Positions 8,032 to 16,916 of a DNA stretch of 64,000 nt are shown in pieces. The position numbers and the translations under genes are program-made. Numbering within the stretch: the stretch's first letter is position 1; each line of letters opens with the position of its first letter. The DNA is from Echinicola soli (lineage in GTDB: Bacteria > Bacteroidota > Bacteroidia > Cytophagales > Cyclobacteriaceae), in assembly GCF_006575665.1 (NCBI RefSeq), contig NZ_CP041253.1, positions 1,245,501 through 1,309,500 on the forward strand. Direction: 5' to 3'. Under the pieces are notes generated by a model. The model had not been told where the DNA came from, did no database searches, and saw nothing but the letters and a program-made list of their open reading frames with translations.

Positions 8032-8320
8032 AATCCGTTTAACAATAAAAGTGTTGGTTCAGATGTAAGATACAAAATATTCTGTTAATGAAGCGATGAA
8101 CGGTGAAGCTATTGGGGAGAGGTACACTTATATCATTTTTAAACTCTAAAAATCCACATATTTCAGGTAAAATTGATTAGTTGACTTTTAAATAATACTT
8201 AACACATTTTTCAGTATGATGACATATTTTGTCAATTAATGAACAAATATATACATTTCGTTAGCTAAAATTAACGATATAGGCTTTCTCGAGAAAACTA
8301 GAAATCTATGAGAACAACAT

Positions 8321-8908
8321 TTATAAAATGTCCTTTACCACTTTACAGGGATTGCCAAAGGCCAGCACATTACTGGGTATATCTTTGGTCACCACCGAGC
8401 CGGCACCAATGGTCACATTGTCACCAATATTTACCCCGGGCATGATGCAGACATTTCCTCCGATCCAAACATTATCGCCTATCGTCACGGGCTTGCTGCA
8501 GGTACGGTAGATGGGTTCGCCTTCTTTCCTGTCCGGCGGGCTTTTAATTCTTTCAGAGGCTTTTAATGGATGGTTAGCAGTGTAAATTTGTACCCCGGGA
8601 GCGATCAGGCCATTTTTTCCTATTTTGATCAAATTATCATCCAAAAAGGTACAGTTCATGTTTACAAATGTCTCTTCACCGATACGGATATTTTCACCAT
8701 AATCACAGTAGAATGGTGCTTCTATCCAGACATTTTTCCCTTTTTTGCCCAAAAGACTGATGAGAATGGTATTTCTTTCATCCATGTTTTCGGAATCAAG
8801 GGCATTGTAAATCTTGATCAGTTTTCTGGCCTTGTGGTATTGCGCGATCAGTTCGGGATCGAGCGTATTGTAAAGCTGGCCAGCGAGCATTTTTTCTTTT
8901 TCTGTCAT
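8321..8908 (-). CDS. Maltose/galactoside O-acetyltransferase family protein
   Basis: A 195-residue hexapeptide-repeat (left-handed beta helix) acetyltransferase of the Maa/LacA/NodL type. It transfers acetyl from acetyl-CoA to a sugar hydroxyl. The N-terminal helical cap (MTEKEKMLAGQLYN) is characteristic. The catalytic His is in YTANHPL near residue 112. Hexapeptide rungs such as VTIGDNVWIGGNV and VNIGDNVTIGAGSVV follow. The length is normal for the family. The physiological sugar is unknown. It starts about 65 bp downstream of the receiver gene. Confidence 0.92.
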   Translation of the reverse strand: MTEKEKMLAGQLYNTLDPELIAQYHKARKLIKIYNALDSENMDERNTILISLLGKKGKNVWIEAPFYCDYGENIRIGEETFVNMNCTFLDDNLIKIGKNGLIAPGVQIYTANHPLKASERIKSPPDRKEGEPIYRTCSKPVTIGDNVWIGGNVCIMPGVNIGDNVTIGAGSVVTKDIPSNVLAFGNPCKVVKDIL

Positions 8909-8974
8909 ACCTTCACTAGAGGGGTTTCACTTAAAGTTAGGTGAAATTGCTTAGTGGAGAATTCTATTTTTCGA

Positions 8975-9388
8975 TTATTTATTCGAAAAATGTTTTTCTA
9001 TGATATCACTGATTTTATCTTGGGTGAGTGGTTTACTGCGGTATTCACTGATTTCTTGATAGGTTTTTGATTTTTCGTCATCATCAAGATTTATGCTCTT
9101 AGTAAGCATTACGACGACGTTTTTGGCTTTTTGGTGCGGGGGAAGCTTTTTATATTCCTCCAAAAAGTCCCAGCCACTGATACCCGGCATATTGATATCC
9201 AAGAAAATGAGTTCGGGTCGAGGATTTTCATTTTCATCAACACTTTTTAGGTACTCCAGAGCAGCCATCCCACTTTGGACGGTCACTATTTTATCGACAT
9301 ATCCTGTTCGCTTGAGAATTATCTCATTGATATAATTGGTCGGTTCATCATCGTCAATCAGCAATACACATTTGATTTTTTCATTCAT
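8975..9388 (-). CDS. Single-domain response regulator (CheY-like)
   Basis: A 137-residue receiver domain with no output domain. All phosphorylation residues are present: acidic cluster Asp12-Asp14, phospho-acceptor Asp64 (IFLDINMP), Thr96 (VVMLTKS) and Lys119 (YRSKPL). In Bacteroidota such proteins are commonly encoded directly after a PAS histidine kinase. Here the start codon overlaps, by ATGA, the stop of a short kinase-tail-like fragment (9385-9507). This regulator may therefore have lost its cognate kinase and be driven by another one. Confidence 0.92.
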   Translation of the reverse strand: MNEKIKCVLLIDDDEPTNYINEIILKRTGYVDKIVTVQSGMAALEYLKSVDENENPRPELIFLDINMPGISGWDFLEEYKKLPPHQKAKNVVVMLTKSINLDDDEKSKTYQEISEYRSKPLTQDKISDIIEKHFSNK

Positions 9389-9507
9389 AAGTTAATAGCT
9401 TTTTCTAAATGGAACAGTAAATAGCTCCCTTTGTCAGGCTCCGGTTGGAGCCCATATTTTTCCATTATGGGGCTGTTTTTTGCTGTAGCCAAACTGGTTT
9501 TTCGCCT
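9385..9507 (-). pseudogene. Possible remnant of a histidine kinase C-terminus
   Basis: Minus-strand frame from 9507 to the stop at 9385-9387 encodes about 40 residues. They read like the end of a HATPase domain: a SLATAKN stretch followed by IMEKYG, then EPDKGSYLLFHLEKA. Kinases typically have GLGLAxxKxIMEKHGG and then ExxKGSxFxFxLEK. A stop (TAA at 9508-9510) interrupts the frame just upstream, and no kinase body is seen before 9713. The fragment overlaps the receiver gene as ATGA, as coupled kinase-regulator pairs do. The call rests on eyeballed similarity over a short stretch. The rest of the 9389-9712 gap shows nothing else. Confidence 0.35.
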
Positions 9508-9712
9508 TTATCCTTCACCGATGAAAACTGTGGCGATACCAGTTTCTTTTTATCACCCTTCGAAACGAGGTTAAATTTAACTGTTACCGATAGATGTCAC
9601 CAATCATTTTATTAGTGTAAATATAGGTTCAATTTCATTAAAATGTAATTATTACCCTTTACTGGTAAAATTACGTATAATAAATGTATTTAGTAATTTT
9701 TAGAACCATCGA

Positions 9713-10168
9713 TTACTTTTTGCTGATAACACACCAAAATGTCCATCCGATAAGGAACAGCTGAAAGGGAATTCTGAACCAAAGGTATGTTAAGCCAGGC
9801 CCGTTGTATTGCCCTGTTTTATAATTTAACTGATCCATGGAAGCGTTGATATTAGCAGGCAGGATTAATATGAAGAATACGCACACTAATATGCCCGTCA
9901 TTTTTCTTACAGTGCGAAGATGGATCCCAAAGGCTGCGGCTATTTCAATCAATCCAGTAAAATAAACCACAGCAGTTTTGGAAGGGATGAAGTCGGGAAT
10001 CATCTTGGCCATTCCGGCCGTAAACATCAGATGGCCAATGGCAGTAAAGACCAACATTGTGCTAATGGCCACCCTTCCTGCCAATGGCCAGTTCGGTTTT
10101 TTCCGCCATAGATATAACACTATGACCGAAAGAGAAAAACTGGTTAGCAGTACATATAATGGTATCAT
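9713..10168 (-). CDS. DoxX-like membrane protein
   Basis: A 151-residue protein with four predicted membrane helices: about residues 4-21, 31-53, 66-85 and 89-107, with a further C-terminal hydrophobic stretch. The motifs FTAIGHLMF and VVYFTGLIEIAAAFG match the DoxX-like family (four-helix proteins often linked to oxidative stress or quinone pathways, role usually unproven). It stands alone between the kinase remnant and the divergent ZIP transporter gene. Confidence 0.75.
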   Translation of the reverse strand: MIPLYVLLTSFSLSVIVLYLWRKKPNWPLAGRVAISTMLVFTAIGHLMFTAGMAKMIPDFIPSKTAVVYFTGLIEIAAAFGIHLRTVRKMTGILVCVFFILILPANINASMDQLNYKTGQYNGPGLTYLWFRIPFQLFLIGWTFWCVISKK

Positions 10169-10367
10169 ATCGATTCATTTTCAATGAAGTACAAATTTCC
10201 AAAACAAACCCATCCTGATCAATGAACCTGGGTTAAGTAATGGTGGATGATGCATCGTTTGGGGAAAAATCACCGTGAATGCTTATATTGATTAGGGGAT
10301 AAGTGTTAGAGAATATTCCTTAGTGAAAAGAACCGAGGAATCTGTGAGCGATTTTAAAAGACAAAAG

Positions 10368-11081
10368 ATGGATACGATAAGTAAAATTTTGATATATGCT
10401 GGTTTTTCAGGCATTACGGTTTTTATCGGAGGCCTATTGGGCAATGCGTTCAATAATCACATTAAAAAAAGGGTAGTAAAGTATGAGATTTCACATGCAG
10501 CCATTGCCTTTGGAGGTGGGATAATCCTGTCTGCTGTAGCACTGGTGTTGGTGCCAAAAGGCCTGGAAGAACTCAGCTTGTGGCCGATGTTGCTTTCTTT
10601 TGGTCTTGGCTCGGTGATTTTCTTTTTGATCGACAAGAACCTGGAGCAAAAGGGTGGTAAAATGTCGCAACTTTTGGCGATGTTAATGGACTTTGTGCCT
10701 GAGTCGATTGCGTTGGGGGCCTTGTTTGCAAGTGATCCTTCGACTGGAACGCTCTTGGCCATTTTCATTGGTCTGCAAAACCTTCCTGAGGCGTTTAACT
10801 CATTTCGGGACATGGTGGTAAGTGGCTTTACCGTAAAGAAAACGCTTGTGCTGATGTTTTTGCTTAGTTTCGCAGGAATCGCGGGCGCCTTGATCGGTCA
10901 TTTCATGCTCAGGGATTATCCAGGTGTCACGGCACACCTGATGGTTTTTGCCAGTGGAGGGATTTTATACCTGCTCTTTCAGGATATTGTCCCGAATAGT
11001 AGAATGAAGCACCACCATTGGGGAGCCTTAGGAGCTTGTTTGGGCTTTATGGTGGGAATGATAGGAGAGAAGGTTCTTTAG
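10368..11081 (+). CDS. ZIP family metal transporter
   Basis: I start at ATG 10368 (MDTISKILIYAG), because the upstream in-frame GTG at 10323 adds 15 polar residues. The 238-residue product has about 7-8 membrane segments. The conserved ZIP helices are visible: HAAIAFGGGIILSAVA, MDFVPESIALGALF (His/Glu-type metal helix, with Pro-Glu-Ser) and IGLQNLPEAFNSF. The last two correspond to the paired metal-binding helices of ZupT-like proteins, although His is replaced in the first. It probably moves divalent cations across the inner membrane. The pentapeptide gene follows after 26 bp. Confidence 0.8.
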   Translation: MDTISKILIYAGFSGITVFIGGLLGNAFNNHIKKRVVKYEISHAAIAFGGGIILSAVALVLVPKGLEELSLWPMLLSFGLGSVIFFLIDKNLEQKGGKMSQLLAMLMDFVPESIALGALFASDPSTGTLLAIFIGLQNLPEAFNSFRDMVVSGFTVKKTLVLMFLLSFAGIAGALIGHFMLRDYPGVTAHLMVFASGGILYLLFQDIVPNSRMKHHHWGALGACLGFMVGMIGEKVL

Positions 11082-11107
11082 ACCTCGTAATTTTATTAAA
11101 TTCGGGC

Positions 11108-11677
11108 ATGAAAACAGCCTATTTTGATGGTAAGGAATTTCGAGACGAAGATTTCAGATTGTCGTTTACTACGGGTGAATATGAGGAGTGCACTTTTGTG
11201 GGATGCACTTTTGCTGGATCGGATCTTCGTGACGTGGTTTTTTCAGAATGTAACTTCGAACGTTGTGACTTGAGCAATGCCCAACTGCAAAATACCAGCC
11301 TTAGGGATATTGAATTTTCCACTTGTAAACTGCTGGGGCTGCGATTTGACAAGTGCAATCCCTTTTTGTTGACCATAACATTTACCGATTGCCAGCTAGA
11401 CTTTTCATCCTTTTATGGCCTGAAACTGAAACAGACTAAATTTAAGTCCTGCAGGATGCATGAAGTGGAATTTGTGGAGGTGGATTTGACAGCTTCCACT
11501 TTTGATGGCTGTGACCTGTTCCATGCAGTGTTCGATGGGGCCTGTTTGGAAAAAGTGGATTTTAGTACTGCGGAAAACTTTTCGATTGACCCAGAAAGTA
11601 ACCAGATCAAAAAGGCAAAATTTTCCCTTTCCAACGTGACAGGATTATTGGATAAATACGATATTTCGGTGAGGTGA
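11108..11677 (+). CDS. Pentapeptide repeat protein, Qnr/McbG-like
   Basis: ATG 11108 gives 189 residues. A longer frame exists from 11018 but overlaps the transporter gene. The protein is built of A(D/N)LxF-like five-residue repeats (CTFVGCTF, CNFERCDL, CRMHEVEF, STFDGCDLFHAVF), forming a right-handed quadrilateral beta helix. The ending, with FSTAENFSIDPESNQIKKA and a closing GLLDKYDI, resembles the capped C-terminus of Qnr and McbG proteins, which mimic DNA and protect gyrase. Whether it confers such protection is inference. It probably shares a transcript with the ZIP gene. Confidence 0.85.
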   Translation: MKTAYFDGKEFRDEDFRLSFTTGEYEECTFVGCTFAGSDLRDVVFSECNFERCDLSNAQLQNTSLRDIEFSTCKLLGLRFDKCNPFLLTITFTDCQLDFSSFYGLKLKQTKFKSCRMHEVEFVEVDLTASTFDGCDLFHAVFDGACLEKVDFSTAENFSIDPESNQIKKAKFSLSNVTGLLDKYDISVR

Positions 11678-12085
11678 ATGCCTTAAATAACTTGGGTTCG
11701 TCTGTTCAATTATTCTATTACATTGCGAACACAGCATCAGCGAAGTGAAGTCTGAAAGTAAGATTGTCGTATCGTACTTACCCGGTTTTGGCATCAAACG
11801 GACGCTTCGGGGCTGTTTTTTTTACACTTGCTTCCCCTCCAGCGAGTAAGAATCCTGCTCCTCATGATAATTTCTATTTAAAAACTACTGTCGTCCGACT
11901 AAATTTCACATACGCTGAAAAGTAGGTTTAAATGGAAAGAGAGAAGATTTTTTGGATTTCCTAAATCTACCTTTCCTCTGAAGGGGTGATCAGAAAGTCC
12001 CCTTTAGGGGTAGATTTTGACGAATTTTGTTCGAAAGCAAATTCTTTACTCGTATGCCAATGTTTAAAAACCGCCTTTTCACGTT
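11678..12085. other. Gene-free 408-bp gap with decayed repeat
   Basis: No convincing ORF. Around 11720-11755 the sequence cattgcgaacacagcatcag followed by cgaagtgaag resembles a worn copy of the gtcattgcga repeat seen at 3039 and 20535. Around 11990-12015 there is a small cccctttagggg palindrome of a kind common between convergent genes. The flanking genes are convergent, so terminators are expected here, but I see no clear hairpin with a T run. Confidence 0.45.
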
Positions 12086-14344
12086 TCAATACCTCATTTT
12101 CACTTTGATACCCCCATAATAATTCCTGTCTGCAGCAGGCTGGAAGTAACGCCCACCAAAGGCATTGAGATCATTTCCGAGGCTGTATTGCTCGTTCAGC
12201 AGATTATCCACCCCTCCAAACAGTTCCAGTTGCCATGCGCTGCCTAGATTTTTGCGCCATCCTAGACGTGCATTCATTAGTTGGTAGGGATCTTGGATCA
12301 TGGTATTGTCATCCGTAAGGGGGATCTCATCCACCCATTGATATGTGAGGTTGAGGTATATGCCAGTTCGTGTAATGAGATCCAGTTTATTTACCAGATT
12401 ATTTTGCGGTACGCCAGTCAGGGCATTTCCCGAAAAGTCTTCTCCGTCATTTACATAATCCTTAAAGCGGAAGTGATGATATGAATACGCATGGCCCATT
12501 TTTAGCTCTTGGATCAGTCCTGCGGGATTTCTGAGCAGAAAGTAATCCAATTGTGCTTCGATGCCTTTTTGGTCAGTGGCGCCGGCATTTCGAAAAAGGA
12601 CCACACCTTGTTCATTGGTGTAGGTGGTGATCGTTTCGTCCAACTTAAAGAAAAAGGCACTGGCGTCCAGCTGTACCTTTCCGTCCAAATACTCACCGCG
12701 GTAACCTACTTCATAATTGATCCCTTTTTCTGCTTGCAAGTCCAAGTTGATGCTGCCTTCATTGGTACGTACTTCGTCGATGGTCGGCGGAGAAAAGCCG
12801 GAGCTGATGCTGCCATATATGGAAGAATAGTCTGTCAACTTCCCAGAAAGCCCAATTCTGGGCACTATTACCGGATCAAAAGTCCGTTCTGCGGCATACG
12901 GATCTCCAGTGCTGGCGTCTACGGTCCTGCTGATATCATATCGTGAAAAATTCTCGCTTACGCCTAAGGTCATAAGCAAAGAAGGTGTCCAATTGATCTC
13001 TATTTGCTGGAAAATAAAACCTTGTGTGGTGATCAGATCATCCGCAAAGCGAATGGTGTCTGCCTGGCCATTCCTATTACCAAAGTTCTGTGCACCGGTA
13101 TTGGCAAATTGGTATTCTCCTCCAAAAAGCAGCCGCACAGGGAATGTGCCCCACTGGTCGTTCAGTGTAAACCTGGTCCTGGCACCATACCCGTATTGTG
13201 TTTCTTTTTTATAATCCAGGTTGAATGGGTTTTCGAAATCAGTGGTTTGGATATACACAGTGGTGTGGTTGCTCCAGTGGTCGTTAAATTCATAGTCATG
13301 AACGAACGTGCCATACAAGGTTTTTTGCTTGATTGAGGCATTTTGTGTAGCAGAACCCGGTCTGGCTTGACGGGGATTTTCAGCCACTTGCTCTGCGGTC
13401 AGTCCGCCGGGGATTTCATAAAACAGGTCCGAGTACAATAGCCGTGTGGAAATGCGCTGTCGATCGGATGGCTCAAACCTTCCTTGCAGCTGAAAGACAC
13501 TCCTGTCCAGTGCGCTGTGATCACGATATCCGTCGGATTGTTGCTTGACATAACTGGCCGAAAGGCTGCCGCTTTCCAGCATTTGGTCCACTCCTACACG
13601 GTATTTTACGAGTCCGTAGCTTCCGCCCATCATGGAGGCTTCCGCTTTATTTTGGTCGATCTTTTCTGGAGTAAAGGAGATCACCCCGCCATTCCCGGCT
13701 CCATAAATGCTCCCAGCTGGACCTTTGATGACTTCTGCACCTTGGATGTTCGTAAGGTCAAGGAGATTTAGTGCAGTGGTGCCATCTGGAGCTGTAAACG
13801 GAATGCCGTCCCAATAGATTTTTACATTTCGCACACCAAAAGGTGCCCTGAGCGAACTCCCCCTAATGGATACCCGGTAGCTTCCTGGGGCGCGTTCTTC
13901 TAATCGGATTCCTGCTTTGGTGTTAAAAGCATTGACAAGAGAGGTTTCATTGAAGCGATAAAGTTCTGCTTGATCTACTTTACTGACAGCAGCGGCCTGC
14001 TCCATCAGTGACCTTTCCGATTCGAAAGACGTAATGGTCACCTCTGAAAGATTATTGGTCTTTTTCTCCAGTTTTATAGTGATAGAGCTATTCGGATTCA
14101 CGACAGTCCGCAGCGGCTCATAGGCAATATGCGTAAACAGGCCATTCGTTTTTTCTATTAGATCAAGTGAAACATGCCCCCTTTCATCTGAGAGATATCG
14201 TCGTCCATCAGCTATATTAACAACAACCGAAGGAATAAAATCACCGCTTTCAGCATCGATAATGGTCAGGGAAGTCTGTCCAATTGCCGTTGTTGCAAAT
14301 ACACTGAGCAATAGAAGAATCAAGGTGCAATGTAAAAGTCTCAT
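12086..14344 (-). CDS. TonB-dependent outer-membrane receptor
   Basis: A 752-residue receptor. A signal peptide (residues 1-22, ending AIGQ) is followed by a carboxypeptidase-regulatory-like beta domain (about 25-95, LTIIDAESGDFIPSVVVNI). Next come the plug (about 110-230, with VNAFNTKAGIRLEERAPGSY and EVIKGPAGSIYGAGNGG) and a 22-strand barrel ending in an aromatic residue (KVKMRY). The barrel's organisation is like siderophore or iron-citrate receptors. The ligand is not determinable. It needs TonB-ExbB-ExbD for energy. It is divergent from hmgA with 181 bp between them. Confidence 0.93.
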   Translation of the reverse strand: MRLLHCTLILLLLSVFATTAIGQTSLTIIDAESGDFIPSVVVNIADGRRYLSDERGHVSLDLIEKTNGLFTHIAYEPLRTVVNPNSSITIKLEKKTNNLSEVTITSFESERSLMEQAAAVSKVDQAELYRFNETSLVNAFNTKAGIRLEERAPGSYRVSIRGSSLRAPFGVRNVKIYWDGIPFTAPDGTTALNLLDLTNIQGAEVIKGPAGSIYGAGNGGVISFTPEKIDQNKAEASMMGGSYGLVKYRVGVDQMLESGSLSASYVKQQSDGYRDHSALDRSVFQLQGRFEPSDRQRISTRLLYSDLFYEIPGGLTAEQVAENPRQARPGSATQNASIKQKTLYGTFVHDYEFNDHWSNHTTVYIQTTDFENPFNLDYKKETQYGYGARTRFTLNDQWGTFPVRLLFGGEYQFANTGAQNFGNRNGQADTIRFADDLITTQGFIFQQIEINWTPSLLMTLGVSENFSRYDISRTVDASTGDPYAAERTFDPVIVPRIGLSGKLTDYSSIYGSISSGFSPPTIDEVRTNEGSINLDLQAEKGINYEVGYRGEYLDGKVQLDASAFFFKLDETITTYTNEQGVVLFRNAGATDQKGIEAQLDYFLLRNPAGLIQELKMGHAYSYHHFRFKDYVNDGEDFSGNALTGVPQNNLVNKLDLITRTGIYLNLTYQWVDEIPLTDDNTMIQDPYQLMNARLGWRKNLGSAWQLELFGGVDNLLNEQYSLGNDLNAFGGRYFQPAADRNYYGGIKVKMRY

Positions 14345-14525
14345 AAAGTAAAATTAACCAGATAATTAGTAATGGAAAGAAGGATTGGAATGGAATTTTT
14401 GTTCGGAATGAGGGGAGATTTTACGATATATTACATAAGTGGTCAAGGAATGATAAAATCAGGACGCAAATAATGTAGGTGATCAAAATTTCGTAAATTG
14501 TAAAAGACATATAAACCCAAAAGCC

Positions 14526-15686
14526 ATGGCATTTTATCATCGACTTGGTGAATTCCCTCCGAAAAGACACACCCAATTCCGGCAACCGGACGGTAGCCTC
14601 TACAAAGAGGAACTGGTGAGCTCCAAAGGATTTTCAGGGATATACTCCACCATGTACCATATCCATAATCCCAACCGTGTGAGCTCGATAGGCAAGCCAC
14701 AGATCTATTCCTGGGAAATCGCCAGTGACTACGGCTTACGGCAAACCCACCTCAATACTTCCAAGGTCACCTCTACAGGCAGTGATTATCTAACTGCCCG
14801 AAAGATGCTGCTCAAGAATCCCGATGTGATGATGGGAATTTGCATTCCAGAAAATCAAAAAATGGACTATTACTTCAAAAACGCTGACGGCGATGAGGTG
14901 ATTTTTATACACGAGGGAAAAGGAATGCTCTTGTCACAATTTGGTAGACTAGAAGTGAAAGCGGGTGATTATGTGGTGATCCCCAGAACGACCATTTACC
15001 GGTTTGAATGGAAAAAAGGAAAAGTTAGGCTGCTCGTCATTGAAGCTTCAAGCCCGATAGAAACCGTCCGAAGATACCGTAATGAAGTGGGCCAGCTGCT
15101 GGAGCACTCACCTTACTGTGAACGGGATATTCGTGTGCCGGATAAGTTGGTGATAGAGAAAGAACAGGGCGACTATCTCGTTCAGATCAAAAAGAACGGT
15201 CATCTTTATCCCTATTTTTACAGGCATAGTCCACTGGACGTGGTGGGATGGGATGGTTACTTATATCCCTACGCCTTGAGTATCCATGATTTTGAACCAA
15301 TTACAGGCCGTATCCACCAGCCACCACCCGTACATCAGACTTTTCAGTCTGCAGGCTTTGTGATTTGCTCCTTTGTACCCCGGCTCTTTGATTATCATCC
15401 ACAGTCTATTCCTGCACCCTATAATCACTCCAATATCGATTCGGATGAGGTGCTCTACTATGTGGATGGCGAGTTTATGAGCAGAAAGGGCATCCAAGCT
15501 GGATCCTTTACGCTTCACATGGGCGGCCTTCCACATGGTCCGCATCCAGGCTTGGTCGAAAAAAGTATTGGCGCTACCAAAACGGAAGAAACAGCCGTCA
15601 TGCTGGATACCTTTCGGTCTCTCCAGCCCACCCAAGACGCCCTCCAGTTTGTGGATAAAAACTATCCGATGAGCTGGACGGAATGA
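14526..15686 (+). CDS. hmgA: Homogentisate 1,2-dioxygenase
   Basis: A 386-residue non-heme iron enzyme that opens the ring of homogentisate to maleylacetoacetate in tyrosine and phenylalanine breakdown. Characteristic stretches are the start (FYHRLGEFPPKRHTQFR), a cupin core (EVIFIHEGKGMLLS) and the metal region (SDEVLYYVDGEF then HMGGLPHGPHPG), which supplies the His/Glu iron ligands. It is shorter than the about 430-residue proteobacterial enzymes, as I recall for Bacteroidota homologues. No other tyrosine-degradation gene is in the window. Confidence 0.93.
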   Translation: MAFYHRLGEFPPKRHTQFRQPDGSLYKEELVSSKGFSGIYSTMYHIHNPNRVSSIGKPQIYSWEIASDYGLRQTHLNTSKVTSTGSDYLTARKMLLKNPDVMMGICIPENQKMDYYFKNADGDEVIFIHEGKGMLLSQFGRLEVKAGDYVVIPRTTIYRFEWKKGKVRLLVIEASSPIETVRRYRNEVGQLLEHSPYCERDIRVPDKLVIEKEQGDYLVQIKKNGHLYPYFYRHSPLDVVGWDGYLYPYALSIHDFEPITGRIHQPPPVHQTFQSAGFVICSFVPRLFDYHPQSIPAPYNHSNIDSDEVLYYVDGEFMSRKGIQAGSFTLHMGGLPHGPHPGLVEKSIGATKTEETAVMLDTFRSLQPTQDALQFVDKNYPMSWTE

Positions 15687-15739
15687 TCGTTCAGATTTTT
15701 TAAGCTTTCCAACCTCTTAACCTTGACACTTTCAAACAT

Positions 15740-16849
15740 CTATACCTTTATAACAATATTCTTTTTCCACATAAAATAGGCAGGTATAAAGAGTATGACC
15801 ATCATGAGGAAGGCACCGGCGAGTGAGGCATTTTTTGGTGTAAGCCAGCCATTGAAAAGGGCTTCTTGCAAGAAAAACTTCAAACTAACGGCTTCTCCTT
15901 CCCAGCTAACTTTTATCAGTCCAAACAATTTGGCAATAACGCCCGAAAGGAAAAACACCGTAATGGCATTCATCCCATAAATAACGAAGGGTACGGACCA
16001 TTTTTTCCAGCCCTTGACATCCAAGATCCAATAGCAGGCTGCCAGTCCCAAAAATGCCCATCCTGCGGTATAAAGCACAAAAGAACTGGTCCATAGTGCC
16101 TTATTTAGCGGAAAGAAAAGTGACCATCCAAGTCCCCCGATCAGGAGTGCTGTTCCGGCCAATCCCCATTTGGTCAAGCGGTCTTTATCGGACGTGTATC
16201 CCGTGAGGATCTTCCCACAGGCTACGCCCAGGAGACAGGTGACGATGGCTGGCAACGTAGAAAATAGTCCTTCCGGATCCCAAGTTTTGGTCTGGGACCA
16301 CATATGCCCAGTGAGTACCTGCTGGTCTATCCAAGCGGCGAGGTTTGTGCCCGGTTCAAGGTTAGCAGCGCCCATTCCCGGTACGGGGATCAATGTCATA
16401 CACAGCCAATAACCAATCAGGATCGCACTGGATGAAATCACCAATGCCCTTGGTGACATATACAAGTACATCACCGTGCTGATAAAGTAAACCACGCCAA
16501 TACGCTGAAGTACCCCTGGAAATCGAAGATTGGCCAAGTCAAAGTATGGAAATGCCGTCAGCAGTAAGCCCAGGCCGATCAGCTTAAGTGACCTGATCAG
16601 CGATTTTTTGACAAGCGTGCTTTTAGGGGTTCCCTTGCGGAGCTGCCCTCCCATGGAGAGTTCAATGGCCACACCGACAATAAACAGGAAAAAGGGAAAT
16701 ATCAGGTCAGTAGGCGTACAGCCGTGCCACTTGGCATGCAGCATGGGGGAGTAAACATGGGACCATGAACCGGGATTATTTACCAAAATCATGGCAAATA
16801 TGGTGATTCCTCGAAAAACATCAAGGGCAAGGATTCGCTGTTTGGGCAT
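15740..16849 (-). CDS. DUF5009/heparan-alpha-glucosaminide N-acetyltransferase-like membrane protein
   Basis: A 369-residue multi-pass protein (about 10 membrane segments). It opens with RILALDVFRGITIFAMILVN, the hallmark of the NagX/HGSNAT-like group, and has the conserved FPFFLFIVGVAIELS segment. Relatives transfer acetyl groups from acetyl-CoA across the membrane to glucosamine residues, and some act in amino-sugar use. It is convergent with hmgA. The M28 peptidase gene ends upstream on the same strand (67 bp). Confidence 0.88.
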   Translation of the reverse strand: MPKQRILALDVFRGITIFAMILVNNPGSWSHVYSPMLHAKWHGCTPTDLIFPFFLFIVGVAIELSMGGQLRKGTPKSTLVKKSLIRSLKLIGLGLLLTAFPYFDLANLRFPGVLQRIGVVYFISTVMYLYMSPRALVISSSAILIGYWLCMTLIPVPGMGAANLEPGTNLAAWIDQQVLTGHMWSQTKTWDPEGLFSTLPAIVTCLLGVACGKILTGYTSDKDRLTKWGLAGTALLIGGLGWSLFFPLNKALWTSSFVLYTAGWAFLGLAACYWILDVKGWKKWSVPFVIYGMNAITVFFLSGVIAKLFGLIKVSWEGEAVSLKFFLQEALFNGWLTPKNASLAGAFLMMVILFIPAYFMWKKNIVIKV

Positions 16850-16916
16850 AAAAAAACGATTAGCAGAAAACTAATCGTCAATATATTAATTTAAGATGTA
16901 TTAATTATTAGAAATT

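Noticed and set aside
14443-14700. An 85-codon minus-strand frame over the hmgA start
   Set aside because: It is antisense to the conserved N-terminus of homogentisate dioxygenase and has no domain of its own.
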